In this document: one piece after another, positions 1 through 12,823 of the stretch
Position numbering within the stretch: the stretch's first letter is position 1
Layout of the letters: every line of letters starts with the position of its first letter
NCBI GenBank assembly: GCA_905250125.1
Contig: CAJNOL010001178.1
Span: forward strand, 7,888-71,887
Source of the DNA: Rotaria sordida
Lineage: Eukaryota; Rotifera; Eurotatoria; Philodinida; Philodinidae
Length of the DNA: 64,000 bases
Direction: 5' to 3'
Notes under the pieces: model-generated
Seen by the model: the letters and a program-made list of their open reading frames with translations, nothing else
Database searches by the model: none
What the model was told of the DNA's origin: nothing
Position numbers and translations under genes: made by a program

Positions 1-294
1 TTTTTCAAGCCTTACAAAATGACTAGTTAGCTTTTTTTATACTTGAAAGTGATATCAAATGAAATTCAACAAGAATGTTGAACATTTTTAAGCTCCATGA
101 TGTTATTCTTTCAGTTTTCTATATTAAGATTCAATCTTAAATGTGCTTGTATAATCTTACGGAGAATTTCATAGTGTATATTTCGATAAATAAACTTAAG
201 ACAAATGATTGATACTAGATGAAGAAAAATTGATAGTAAAATTTAGCTTATTTCTTCTGAGTCATCCAATAAAATGAATATTTCAATTTGTCAG
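1..294 (+). other. Intron sequence upstream of the START-domain exon
   Basis: No coding frame is visible. The stretch ends in a TTTGTCAG acceptor directly before the START exon, so it is most simply the 3' part of an intron whose 5' end lies outside the window. Confidence 0.5.
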
Positions 295-625
295 ATATGC
301 ATCTCCATCAATTTTGATCGCTCCTCGTGACACATGCTATATCAAAGTACGACGAACTCTGCCCAATGGATTTATGGTTAGTTATCGATCGGTCGATCTA
401 CCAGAAGCAAGAGATCCGAGTGGCAAATTTGTACGAACTATTTTCAAAGGTGCACATCTCATTGAGCAGACAGATAACGAAGATGGTTTTCGTTATACAT
501 ATTTACAATATGCCGATCCTGGTGGTCTTATACCGAAGATATTCGCTAATCGACCTCAATGTGATATTATTCTTAAAGAAATTGAAGGTATTCGACGTGC
601 TATGAAAAATCCAATAACCTTCTAA
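295..625 (+). CDS. START-domain lipid-transfer protein, last exon (partial)
   Basis: This is the C-terminal exon of a StAR-related lipid transfer (START) protein. START proteins bind a sterol, phospholipid or ceramide in a hydrophobic pocket and move it between membranes. Translating from the acceptor at 294 gives a start like YASPSILIAPRDTCY, matching the START signature in which a Pro-Arg-Asp motif precedes the C-terminal beta-strands. ADPGGLIPK then marks the final helix that closes the pocket. About 109 residues are visible, roughly half of a START domain, so the upstream exons lie before position 1. The stop is TAA at 623-625, and an AATAAA-like signal follows near 646. The ligand class cannot be read from this half. 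No membrane segment is present, so a cytosolic protein is likely. Confidence 0.8.
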
Positions 626-1019
626 CCAATGATGTAAAAAACTTTTTAATAAAGTTTTTTATAAAATGAGTTGCATTTTGCTTTTTTGTTGAAGCGGAAA
701 ACCTTCTATGTCGTTTATGTAGAAATCCTCTCTCGGGACATGATTTTTATTGGAATATGAGAAGTGGATTATATAAGATTATTGCTCCCAATATAAACTA
801 TGGAAATTAAGTAACGAACTCACAAAATTTCAAATTATTAAATGTCGAATGATTCATTTTTGTTTCAAAAATGATTTTTCGACAAAACTAAGGTATCGAT
901 TAGAAAATAGTGGTGATGTAGATGTGCCTAAGGTATGTGAGAGCGAAGAGGAAATCTCCAGCTTAATGCATGTTTACATCTTCCTCAACATTCAACTCTA
1001 ACCTTGTATTCACGAAATG

Positions 1020-1470
1020 CTCTGTTCACTCAAATGCATAGATCGATCCTTCGTCATCTTATCCTATGCCAACAACCTGAATGTTTTCAATTATTGTTTA
1101 GCCATTTTGGAACATGATAATTGCTATCATCGGCTACATAAATATTTCCATTTTTATGAACAACAATATCTCGCAGTACATGCAATAAGAAGTCATGATG
1201 GATTCTCCGCTTTCCACTAGCAACTCACGGATTAATCGAAGTATTTTGTTCTCATGTAACGATAGGATTATTAAACTGATCTCCTAAAAAAATAATATTA
1301 TTATCATTAAAATATTTCCAGTATGAATTAATTAATGGATACGCTTCGGGTTCATAAACATTTTCACTAGCAACAATATTTCTATTAATATCTCATGCTG
1401 TCATCAAATAAATACCATCACCGTATATTGACGAAAGAGATCGAGCCAACTGATCAAAAGTCTATCGCAA
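1020..1470 (-). pseudogene. NHL-repeat remnant
   Basis: On the minus strand a short stretch reads VVHKNGNIYVADDSNYHV followed by KW. This matches one blade of an NHL beta-propeller, in which an N/DGNIYVAD core precedes an arginine- or valine-rich strand. The upstream sequence in the same frame carries several stops. Only about one blade survives, so this is a pseudogene or a transposon-carried fragment. The identification rests on a single repeat and is tentative. Confidence 0.35.
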
Positions 1471-2460
1471 GGTGTGGTTGAAGAGAGAGCTTACATTTAC
1501 GGTATAATCTCCTTGTCAAAAATTCATGAAAAGGATTTGAGGTTTCACTTCGAATCTTTCACACTAGAGAAAACACAGATATAAATATTGGTGCTGATAA
1601 ATATTTTCTCGTGTCATTGTAAAAACAGTTGTGAAAAATGCCGACAGCTAATTTATATGCCCAAGTAATTCAAACTTAGTAATGAAGAAAATGGAAATCA
1701 TTGTAGAGATTAATTCCTAACTCGATTCCATCGAATCTGATCATATCATTCTTCATTTTGTTATTTGATGAAAACTCAAATTTCAATCAAAATAATAGGA
1801 GTCATCGTAGATAGAATGAAATCTACGTGTGAATCATCGCTATTTCAATCACTCGGATCAAATTTGGTTTTAAAGAAACATTGTTTATTACAATTCTAAT
1901 AGAATGTTCGATTCGTATAGTATTATCATGGAAATGACATTGAGAAGTAATTGGACTATTTTCATCGATTGACATCTCGAACTTGAGTGATGCTTAGATC
2001 TTCAGCCAACTCTTATAGGAAACTATTTTTTTCGGGATATGACATTCTTCTAGCCTCGCTTTAACAATCGTCGATGTTGATGCATCATGGCAACATAAAA
2101 ATGAAATTATTTCTTGATCAGCAATAATAGGACATGTGATCGACATAAGTTGGTACTAACTATAGTCATTCTTGAATGAATATCACCCTAGGAAACTTTG
2201 TTGATATTGACATCGAGAATGTATTTCAGTCTGCATCAATTTATAGTAATCTTTGCTAATATTTAATGTTTATCATGCAGGTGAACAAAGAAGATTCACT
2301 ATTCTTGAAAATGAACAATAGAATTCATCGTTTAGCATATTGAAACATATAGATGACAGCGAATGAAAGAATCCCAGTCGATCTCGTGCTTGACGGAACC
2401 AAATTGTTCGATAAAATAATGCTGATGCTTGACACAAAATTGACATAGTTTGCAAGCATT
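1471..2460 (-). pseudogene. Eroded coding-like stretch, unidentified
   Basis: One minus-strand frame stays open much longer than expected for such AT-rich DNA, with a few isolated stops. It includes a run starting SITCPIIADQEIISFLCCHD. At 2335-2460 another frame shows a CKLCQFC motif. The sequence could be an old gene or transposon body. No family was recognised. Confidence 0.25.
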
Positions 2461-3645
2461 GCTAATCGTAATCTAAAAAGCAAAATATTGTTCAACTGCA
2501 CCTTTTTTTATCATCGATATTCATACGATGGGAATCTTTGATTTTCTCCATCAATATGACGCATATCTTGTAGTCTTTGACAAAAAGTCTCGTACATCTT
2601 AGTACTTTCATGGAAAATTCTATATCAATCTATTTATCTGTTAAATTGCTATCCATGATACAATAGCACCATGTCGCTTATTAACTTTTGAAAATTGTAC
2701 GATACCTTTTTTCAGTCATCTATTGTCTACACATTTCACTGTATAATTTTCTTCATGACATACCAATGAACAAAGCAAATTGTGTTAGGCATAATGGCCA
2801 TCTTATTTTACAGCTTCCTGTCGATTAGATAAATACAAAAGAAGTCTTTTTTGCATCCATAAGGAAAATTAAAGGCAGAAAAGTGAATAAATGCTGATTA
2901 TTTTTTCAACAGTGTTTGCTCACTTATTCATCGACTATGACGTATTGTATTCAATGTTTTTCCTGTCGAAATGTCAAGATAGAGAAAAAATCAAATTTGT
3001 TTTCTTATGGTTGCACAAAGTAAAATCACAGAAACATGTTAACAATGTTTCATTTATTGGTATATCAAAAAAAAAGCAATATTTAACTTTTCGAGCCTAA
3101 TGAGTCTTATATAGATGGACGCATTGTACGTCCCACTTTCTATTGGTGAAAATCGAAGATCAAAAGCTTGTTTTTGTGCAGAGGTATTCGAAAATTATTA
3201 TACGATGTGAATATGAATCTTCTTTTCATCCACACAACACATTCACAGTTTTAGCTGCAGAAAATTCGAAGAAGTATAGCATAAGAGTTATGTGACGTGG
3301 TATAATGTGACAAATCCTAAATTTGTCATCGAACGTTGTCTACGTAATGATCAAATAGTCTGCGCCCACTCTGAATATTCTATAGAAAAATCAAAAAAGA
3401 AAAGTTAAAAGTTTTCGATTTCAGAGGAGAATCGAGGTTCATTTCAAATGATTGATTCGAATCAAAATTCATTTTATAGATTTATTTTCTTGATAAGTGA
3501 AAGCATTCAATTAATCATTTGTACAAGAGTCTATAAATGTGATAACAAATAACCAATGTATTCCTTGGTGAATAGTAGAAACATCTCGGCTTCTAGTTTA
3601 TAATTACAGACTTGTGAGTATTCAATGAAAAACGTCGAATCATAG

Positions 3646-6051
3646 TCATCTATTCTCATTTCTCAATACAGATACTTGATCGGTATGCATAATATTGACA
3701 ATAGTTGGTTCAACTAGATAGAAAGGTTCACCATCCATTTGCATCGATATCGGCCGGCTGAGTTCCAGACGTACTTGACTACATTGTGCGATGCGATGAC
3801 CTTTAAAGCCCAGATGAATTAAAGTCATCTGTTTCGTGCTTAAGCCAACTACTTCAATCTTTCGATCGCCATAGTCCTGTCTATCGAATTGATGAGTATT
3901 TGTGGAGGAATCGACCATTATATTAGAACTTGTCGAAGTTTCATTAAGTGAATTGTCATCTCTCTGAACAGTGGATGATGTATTGTTTCTATCCGTTAAT
4001 GTTCCACCCCAAGGCTTTGTACCTGATGCATATCCTGGACTATTCAGCAAAAGAAGTACATGACAAGATTGTAGCAAATCAGTCACATCTTGTCCATCAC
4101 AAATCAATCTCATGTATAAACTTAAATCCCACGTTGGAGAAAAAAAGAACTCTTTGAAATATTTGCGACTTTCATTCAAATAGAAAATCTTATTTCTGAA
4201 TCGAGACGTAAATTTCGATGGATTACGTGTTCGACGAACGTGGAAATCGAGTGCAATAGCTGCATCCAGTCCAAAGCTAATATGACTGAAAAAGTACATA
4301 TTGATCGGCTTAACATGATTTTCATACTTTAATCGATTTGTATTACGAACAAATTTTGGATCATCGAAAAAAAAACGACGGCGTAGACGAGCAACTAGAT
4401 GTTCGTGATTGGATTCTGTAGGTGTCATTTCCAATGTTTCGAATTTGATCTGCCAACAATCGAGCACCAAGGGTTGTGCATGAGGGATCTGAGTAAGTGT
4501 TCTTAGCAATCGTTTTGAATCGCATTCATAACCCCAACCTAATACACGTGATAAATCATTACCTGTACCTAACGGACAAATGCTAACTGGCGGGTTTTTG
4601 AACGATGGAAAGGTATCGATAAGATGACTGAGTATCCAAGCAACTGTTCCATCACCTCCACAAATACATATATGAATATTGACCAGAGTCGAATAGATGT
4701 TTAAAGCTTGTATGATGGTTGTATCATTTTCAAGTAAAAAAACCTGACGAGGATTGACTAGACGAACAAGCTTACGATAGATTTCTTCACCTTTTTGACC
4801 ACCCGCAAGTTTGTTTATGAAGAAAATTACAGGCATAGGTGATACATTATTTGAATCTAAATTGTCAGTTAATTCAGCACGAAAACCTGCAGGAGAATCA
4901 GCTACACGTCGTAACCATTGAGGTCGAACAACCATATTTCTGTGTAAATAAAAACAGCGAGAAATCATGCTAATTCTTTCTAGTCAAACTCACCCTAATA
5001 TGCCATAGTCACATTTGTTTTGTTTAGCATCATCGAACATGCTTTCCCAGCATTGTCGATGATAGCTTCGCCAGCACCACAAACATACAAGATTGTTCAA
5101 TGAGTTGCTCATATTCTGATCTGGAGTACTCGCTACATGATTTGTTGTCCTGCTGTCGACAGCTGATATGATCGAAATTCGATTAGCATGATTGTTCAAG
5201 GTGTGCGATAATGATTTTCGGTTACAATACACGCACCGTTTCGTGAGCATTGGAACATAAGACCAGTAATGTCGATCGCGCATACTAATATTCTCTGTCA
5301 TACTGCTATCGAAAAATGAAGGCCGACATGGTGGAATTATCTGATCAACATTTGTTGTTGTCCTTGACAAGTCGGGAAGGTCTGCACCATGCAAGATCAG
5401 AGCACATGTCGCACATTGCACGAGAGGTGAAGTAGTGGTGCGTGGGCAGTTGTTTGTGAACGATAGATAAATAGTTGAAGGCGAAGCAATAGAATTACGC
5501 GACGAATAGGGTAACCAACAGTGAGATGCAAAATGAGCATGATCGCTCCAATCGACACCATATGTGAAGGAAGAATCCGATGTTGTTACATGCAGAGCAG
5601 ATCGCGAAGTACTGCGAAACAAATACATCAGTTCAGAAAAGATTTTCTCGTATACACAAAGAAGATAATTATCTGTGAAGGGATGTGAGAGAGAGCAAGA
5701 TGGTGAAAAGTCAAATTGTCGGCATAGCAAGCAAGGTAAAACGAGTTTTTTATTTGTGCTAGAAAAAACTGCTTATTCTTTTGGAATTGAAGTTCCAAAA
5801 AAACACAATGTCCTCGCTAAACACGATTCTCTTTCTTTGAGTTCACTACTTTCTTGAGTCAAATGCTAAAAGAAAAATGTCTATTCAACATTAATTTACC
5901 TAAAATCTCTTGGTGGTGATTCAATGTCTTTCGATTTATTGCTCGACGTTAACGATTGTTCAGTCGTAGTACGTCTATAGTCATATGAATTTGGAGAAGA
6001 TGGATGTTGTTGTTCGAGACCGTGGTTTGACTGTAGTGGAAGATCATTCAT
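3646..6051 (-). CDS. DGKZ-like: Diacylglycerol kinase, zeta/iota type
   Basis: The enzyme phosphorylates diacylglycerol to phosphatidic acid with ATP, ending DAG signalling at membranes or in the nucleus. Exons are 6051-5900 (start ATG, 50 codons plus AG), 5611-4994 and 4939-3646; all junctions are GT-AG with matching phase, giving about 687 residues. Two C1-type cysteine/histidine regions lie at about 60-260. The first is divergent; the second begins HYWSYVPMLTKRCVYC and ends in a CLWCWRSYHRQC motif. The linker that continues VVRPQWLRRV is typical of type IV DGKs. The catalytic domain starts near residue 293, with the GGDGT nucleotide motif at about 350 and PLGTGNDLSRVLGWG after it; the accessory domain carries SRFRNKIFY and QMDGEPFY. 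Type IV DGKs usually continue into ankyrin repeats. Here a stop follows the accessory domain, so the ankyrin part is missing or sits in exons not seen. Confidence 0.9.
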
Positions 6052-7639
6052 CGTATGTTGTCAATGTGCTATGAGTAGATGTTTGATTGATCACCTGCAA
6101 ACCTGACTGAATTTATTTCAGTATTGGGTCGTGATAAATAAAACGATAGATGATATTTATTTTTCTGAAATTGAAAACATCTATTCTATGAGCTAAATTA
6201 TTATTTAAGGAAGTCTCACAACAGAGAAATAATGTATTAGTTAGTAATTAATATAGTTCGAATAAAATTACTGTTCAATATGCATCACGCTCCGAGAAAG
6301 GTTTCCTGAATTAAAATTGTTTCAATCTTTCACATAGATTCCTTTCAGAGGACTTATTGGCATGAACTCTCCTAGCCTCTTTTTACCTAGTCATAGTCAG
6401 TAATGTTCTCAAATGTATACAATCAAGTACTTGTTTAAACAAATGATATTCTAACGTTTCGAATACTTATAGAGACCTTGAGAATAATTACAACGAAAAT
6501 GCTATAGAATCATTCAAGTTCATTCTCTACAATAGGACTATAGGAGTGAAATATTTTTCGTTAACATTTAAATACTGATTTGGATTAATTAGACCACTAT
6601 TGTTCAAATGAACTCGATACAAACTATAACTTGATTTATGGAAACGACAAATACAGTGCAAACTTTTGATTTACTAATATTTTTTTGCATTCATACCGAT
6701 GACTCATGCAATAAAAGTGTAAGTAAAAGCATCGATATGGCATGTGAATGGTGCAGTATATGCATCCAATAAATTTATGTAGAGAGTGCAAAATATATAC
6801 CAATATAGATGGGTATGCATGCAGAAAAAAATATTGGTGAAGTTCGTGAGCACTCGTCAAATTGGAGGTAAGATAAATATATGTATGGTGAAATTTTTTT
6901 GATGAGTATTACAAAAAAATGTTGAGACGAAAGTATATCTCGGCAATAAAAAAAAGAAGAAAGGAAAAAGAAAAGAAAAAAGGTGAAAAGAGCTACAGGC
7001 GACGAGGAAGTTGCTCATAGTGACGTCTACATTATTATTAAATACGAATAATATCAATCCGAATTCTAACTCAAGCTCTGAGAAAAAGATTTATGCAGTG
7101 ATTGTGTTAACAATAGTAATCAATAACGATGAATACTTTGTCCTATTACTAGAACATAAAAGGAATTAGGGTAAATGATATGTGACGTTCCCGGTTGAGT
7201 CTATTGTGTACCATTATCTACTCTCATTACTTGGTTGAATTGATGGTTCGTTCGTAATATTCAACCTTCTCTTGTCATCTTTTCATAGCACATGCTTTAT
7301 TCTTCTTTCGATTGTAACTATGTATCATGAACCATCTCACTCTTCTTGACTCTTCACTCCTTCTTTCGTTCTCTCTCCTTTTCCCTATCTCTCCTAATGG
7401 CCTATGTTTGATGTAAACGATACGAAGAGGCCAAATAAAGTGTAATTCTATCAGCACTAACGATTCTTCTATCTAAAATCGTCATATGATATTCGTCGTA
7501 CTATCGCATATTTAGCTTCAAAGTATATTCTTCTTCCATCGACTTTGTCACAATGAAATTCTTTCTTGTCAATGAAATATTGATCACTCATTCTCTCTTT
7601 ATTGAACATTGCTTTATTGTTTTATGATCATAAAACACA
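6052..7639. other. Intergenic, no gene seen
   Basis: Upstream flank of the diacylglycerol kinase gene. The 60-75-codon frames here are biased toward Phe, Leu and Ser or toward Arg, with no splice-supported continuation. Confidence 0.5.
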
Positions 7640-7771
7640 TCAAACTACTCGACCATCAAATCCACACTTACCGTCACTCTCACAATGTTCCGATAGGCAG
7701 CGGCATGAATGATTATAGCAGCATTTTATTTTGACTGACAAAACGTTGCAATCAACAGAGAAATCGAGCAT
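7640..7771 (-). CDS. Cysteine-rich mini-ORF or exon
   Basis: A 43-codon frame from an ATG at 7771 to TGA at 7640. It carries seven cysteines, including a CCYNHSCRCLSEHCESDGKC core, a spacing typical of small disulfide-rich secreted domains. No signal peptide precedes it. A consensus donor (GTAAGTG) sits inside the frame after the codons for ESD, so it may instead be one exon of a larger extracellular protein. No family is assigned, and chance cannot be excluded at this length. Confidence 0.3.
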   Translation of the reverse strand: MLDFSVDCNVLSVKIKCCYNHSCRCLSEHCESDGKCGFDGRVV

Positions 7772-9448
7772 TATTGAACGAAAATGATCGAGCATGCACG
7801 AAAAATAACAGGACTCGTCGCTTCAATGCTGAAAAAACTGTGGTCTCATGTTTCAACGCTCTTTAGTAAAGAAATGAATGCAACCATAATATCAAAAGTA
7901 CGAAGAAACTGGCGAAAAAAAAGAACTGAACATTGAACATGACTGACAGCACAATGGTAACGGTTGAAAAAGAATTAAGCGCGTTTAAAAGATTAAAGAA
8001 TGTGGAATGCAGAAAAAATCCAAATCCGATAGTTAGACCATGACGTCATTGATTCGCTCTATCCTTGAGGTTCAAAGAGATTTCAGCAATTCTAAAACCT
8101 GCTCCGTTAATCTAAGAGCGATTGTGAACTTCACATTTGAGTCCCATCATTGGAAACTCTGTCAATCATTTTTTTGTGTATGTTATCGTTAGAGTAAAGG
8201 TTTGTGATATGTACTAGTAAAGCAATGGATTTGGTCGTACTGAAAGCATCCCATTTTTTTTCACAGTAATGTTCAAAACTTCACACGCTGTCTAATTTAT
8301 ATGTTGTTAGTGTGTAGAATTTCCTTTATACAAGTTATTCCTACTCATGTATTCTTATTTTTTCATGCTACATTGTCTTACAAATTTTATATATTATCTT
8401 GGGCTTTTTTAACTTAGCCCGTCCAATGAACTAAAACAATATGAACTTGAGCATCTAATAAGATATATTAATGTAATAATTATATAACAAATACATTTCC
8501 AGAGCAAAGCATAAAAAACAAAGATGGTACACGAACTACTACAGTAAAATTCATGATATTATAATACACATAAAAGCAACTGAGGCAAGATGATAATATG
8601 TATACAAAGTAGATTTTGTTATGTTGCAATCTACGCTCTTCATCTTTGAACTAACCATTCTCTTCAATATATTTATATATTGTCTTAATTCTGATACAGG
8701 AACTATAATCATTACCAATAAGTGAACTTTACATGTTATAATAGAAGAAAAAGTACGAAATTGAACATAATATCATGCATGTGGACCATATAATAATGTA
8801 TATTAAACAAACTTGAATATACAAATAGAACCCAAATTTGGGATTGCGTGTAGAAGTCACTATATCTGATATAATATAACGATTGAGTTCGTACACAATG
8901 AGATAAAAATATAAGATACACATTATTGATAGAGGATAAGCAGAGAATTATCATAGTTTATATATAACCAATAGATATCCATCTCAAGTCTTCATTCGAA
9001 CTTTTAGTTTATTGAACTATAGATAAAGATTATCTAAATCTCACTCATTCAGGTTTATATCGAAGACTGGTAATACCTTATCAGATAATGACAGTTCCCG
9101 CTCGACATCTTTTAGTAAGTTGAAATATGTTATGAAATGTGAAAATTTAAATACTTTTAACATTTTACTGAAACCTGTTACGTCAACTATATTTGATCTT
9201 TCCATTGATTCCATTTTAGTCCAATGCTTCCCTAATGTTATTGTATTTCATGCTTTCAATGTATTCATTTGCTTCCTTTGGACTTTTGGAAGAACAAAAA
9301 ATAAATGACGTATAGCAGTTAAGCTGGTAAGTGGGTGATGATTGTGGAACTTTTAATTGTATTTTTTTGAATTATGTCGACATGTGAAGCAAAGGATATA
9401 TAGTAACATGAGGAAAGCAATAATGAATATATATTCATAACTCGTTTA
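7772..9448. other. Intergenic, no gene seen
   Basis: AT-rich DNA with scattered 60-70-codon frames of biased composition and no recognisable domain, RNA gene or repeat boundary. Confidence 0.5.
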
Positions 9449-12400
9449 TTACTTTATACTTAAGTCTACTAAAAAATTGACAACATCATGCAAAAACTCA
9501 TAACAGCATCGTACATTATCAAAATCTTCAGTTTGAGATGAAAGTACGTTCTTTAAGGGGCAAAAATGAGTCAATAGAGAATTCATGATTGTTGCTGCTT
9601 GGCAACAGTTATCTTTTGAAACGATATTGTTATGAAGTGATCTCTCTAGCGACACTTTGCTAGAATTTCTAGAAATCAAAAATCGATTAGGAACATACTA
9701 AAATTAGATTTAAACATCATTCTTACACTTGTATTCTAATTGATCCTCATTGTCACCTTCAACCTCGTCCCAGTAATTTCGCGCGAGCATCTGTCTGACA
9801 AGTAAAATTTGTGATATCATCAATAATCAATAGTTGCCCAGTTATCTCGGAAGAGTCAATATAAAACAGAAAAATGTTATTAATGCATTAATACGTTAAG
9901 CTTGAAGATATTCTGTTTGATAATTGTAGACTACAGTAAAACCTCTCCACACTCGGGACTTTTGAAAAGTATTCAATTTTAAGAGGTGTTCACCTATGAG
10001 AGATATATTTCCAGCAAAAATCGCTTCGTGGAACTGTGACCTTGTTCGAAATGAAAGGTATTCACTAATAGAGGTTTTACTGTATATAATCGAACAAATG
10101 AAGATATATCTGTACTGCTGCCATTAGTCGTACTCAAATTAGAAATATGATGAGAAAAATCGCAGATCCGCATCAGTTGTTAAGATCGAATCATTGATGT
10201 GAGTTGACACTTACTCAAATCATCTTCATGCATCCTCATTTCTATTCATGACCTGAGTTAGCATGCTAAATAGCTTAATGTTTCTAAACATAACTATATC
10301 GACTGCTAATAAGTTTTGTAATAGTCGTTGTATCGAGTTGGAAAAGCGAAAAATGTAAGAAACCAAAGTAAATCATCCTATTTCATTCAATAAACTAATA
10401 AAAACAAGGAAGATTAAAGTCTCTTTGATAAAGGACATAAGAAAGAAAACGAGACAAATTCATCACAATGTGTCTAAAATCGCAATATACATATGTAAAT
10501 AGTTTTCATACGTCAGCATTATCCATGAACTTGAAAAATTAGCATAGGAACTTGACAATATCGATAAAAAATATGAAAATTAATGCAAAAAAATTGTACA
10601 AATCCATTATAATCTATCCGTGTTCATCAAAAATATCCAACAGCAAATGGAATTTGTAAACTTATTACAAAGTGTTCCTGTCTCATCGTAATTGCCTTCT
10701 TATCTTTTATCATAATCGAATCCTACACATTTAATTCTTATTTGTTACATATTATTCAATTATTCATCAAACTTTTTAACATATTATATACTCAGAACGC
10801 TAAGGGTCTGAGTAGACTTCTCTATGAACCACATTTGCCCCTTCCCACCCACATGCACGCACACCCTGCTATGCCAATAACGGATCCTTCTAGACTTGAA
10901 ACTGCGCCCCTATAGCTACAAGATAGAGCAGTCTTTCATCTAGTTCAATGTTGTTGTTTGAAAGTTGTGCTTTTCTACTAGTGGAGCGATGTTTTATTTC
11001 TTTTGTCACAAGGCAGAGAATTGCTGAAGATTTTTTTCTATATATTAGAGAGTGTTTGAGTATTAGTAGTACATGCAATTGCACACAAATGAAATGAGTG
11101 TGTAAGTAAAAGTGACGGTGTAGATAGCAGAGATGTCCGGGGCATTGATTTTTCATGCCCCGCGGGGCCCGCCCCGTAAAATTCACAAACCCGTCCCGTC
11201 CGAGCCCCATGGATATTCTTTATGAGAATTCCCGCTCCGCCCGTACCCCGCACAGGCAGCTTCTTGGACCGGCCCGCCCGAGACCCGTATCATTTAAAAA
11301 AATTATTCCCCGCCTCGCCCGCCCGTGTGCCGGAAAATACCCGCGTCCCGTTAATCCCGCATTTAATTAAATTTTTCTTCCTCGCCCGCCCATTGCCACG
11401 TGGACCGCACATCTCTGGTAGATAGTAGATAAAAGACACAACTCATCCATTTTTAGTTTGTGCTGAATCTTATTTTACTTGAATTTACATAGATTATTGA
11501 GCCATTCCTTCTGACACTCGAAGCAACCAGGAAAGTTTATGAATGCACTCATTTCTTGTGCCACCCAGACGGCTTGATTACATGCTTTGCATCGATAATA
11601 AACACGCCGTTCGGGAGGTACCATGTTTTCACTGAATTTTTCCAAATTACTAATAATTGATAAATAATTATGAGTCATTTCGGGTATATTGGTTTGACTA
11701 TTTGCCGCTAATGATAACATAGCTGGTCCTATGTGTTCCATATTGATAGGTGCTTTGACACTATCAACAAGGCTCAGCAACGGATTCATATCTTGAGATA
11801 AACAAGAAGATCGCTCATTACTTAAAGATGAAACCGATGTAGTCGTAGTAGATAAAGATTTTTTCCATTCTATAATCCGTTTGAGTAAACCTTCACGTTC
11901 AAATTTGAATTTTGTCTTCTAAAGAAAAAGATTGTGAACTTTTCATTTCTTTTTAGACTAGCAGAAATTTTAGCGCATATTTCATCTTAGATCTCAATGT
12001 GCTATCTTAAAATATTGCAATGAAATTTGACTATAAATCAAAAGATATAACATTGTGAAAAGTCAAAGCCAATCTTTGCGTATTTTTGTTTTCAAAATCA
12101 AAGTTTCATGACTGAGTCCACAAAAATGTACTGTTTCTTTTTTTTTACTTGTTCTACTGCTTCAGCCGGTAAATGAACAATCAAAATTAATCTGTTAACT
12201 TACTAAAACCTGAACGAGGAAAATAGGACTTTTTAAAAATATACTATTGAGTACGAGTTTTTCGTTTTGTACAGCACGATTAGAAATAATTATTGAAGTA
12301 TATTGTGAGAAAAGTGAACCATCTTCTCCTCACAGACAAAAAGAATATATTAGTATATCTGATCATTAACTACAATACGATCAACGTAGGTAGGACTCTT

Positions 12401-12823
12401 GTTTATCAATGGAACTGATCCATCATGTTTCACAATTTAATCCTACTGGGGTTATACTGACAGCTTTTTGAATAGAATTATTTATTCTCAGTTGAAAATG
12501 AATGGGTGAACACAAACTAGGCGAGATTAGTGGCTGTCAAAGATCATCTAATGAGTAGTCACATGAAGAAAATTCGAGACAAGTTTTCGATCTGTTGTTT
12601 CATCATTAAAGAGAGCAAAGAGACAACAAAAATTGATCTTCAATGCAACTGACCAGTTCTTCCTCAGACAGATCGATGAAGTAGCCAATGGTCATGCAAT
12701 GATATTCCAGCAATAGGGCCGACTTTTGTATTTCTTCTTTCATAAGCTCAGGTAACTTTACTGTATTAATGAGAAAGTCAGTCCATTCTGCTGCCGTGCA
12801 ATATCTTGTACGATCCAGTTTGG
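9449..12823 (-). CDS. SAM-domain protein, 3' exons (5' end not found)
   Basis: Exons are 12823-12654, 11918-11479, 9794-9729 and 9668-9449. All have GT-AG boundaries and each junction agrees in phase. Joining the first two exons completes a SAM domain, a five-helix protein-interaction module: a helix beginning WTDFLINTVKLPELMKEEI, then IGYFIDLSEEEL, then KFEREGLLKRIIEWKKS. The middle exon also holds two CxxC pairs, YRCKACNQAVW and GCFECQKEW, which could form one zinc site. The C-terminal part is unrecognised and ends in a hydrophobic helix, VVNFLVDLSIK. The 1.68-kb intron between exons 2 and 3 carries two MITEs. If its donor (AA|GTAAAAT) is not used, the protein would stop at 11475 instead. 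The 5' exon was not located because the needed phase fits no obvious upstream exon. Confidence 0.6.
9934..10082. mobile_element. pogo/Tigger-like MITE
   Basis: A 149-bp non-coding element with terminal inverted repeats CAGTAAAACCTCT and AGAGGTTTTACTG. It is flanked by TA on both sides (9932-9933 and 10083-10084). The TA target site and the CAGTAAAACCTC end match Tc1/mariner-superfamily pogo/Tigger elements. It lies in an intron of the SAM-domain gene. Confidence 0.8.
11128..11417. mobile_element. GC-rich hAT-type MITE
   Basis: A 290-bp block, very rich in CCCGCCCG-like strings inside AT-rich DNA. Its ends are CAGAGATGTCCGG and CCGCACATCTCTG, near-perfect inverted repeats of hAT type. A perfect 8-bp target duplication, GTAGATAG, lies at 11120-11127 and 11418-11425. 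The 60-70-codon frames inside it are by-products of its base composition. It sits in an intron of the SAM-domain gene. Confidence 0.9.

Larger units (their letters stand above)
626..3645. other. Decayed intergenic region
   Basis: Three kilobases without an intact gene. Near 690-810 (+) a short frame has a CRLC-type motif followed by SGHDFYWN and then a stop. The minus strand from about 1000 to 2460 reads like an eroded coding sequence and is listed separately. From 2460 to 3645 nothing is recognisable; the 69-codon frame at 2891 has no family resemblance. Confidence 0.5.

Noticed and set aside
2891-3100. 69-codon frame
   Set aside because: No domain, no supported exon boundary, surrounded by decayed sequence.
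8729-8954. Two overlapping Tyr/Ile-rich frames
   Set aside because: AT-rich composition artefacts with no splice sites or motifs.
11155-11425. Overlapping 66-106-codon frames on both strands
   Set aside because: They lie within the GC-rich hAT MITE, where stop codons are rare by composition; no domain is present.
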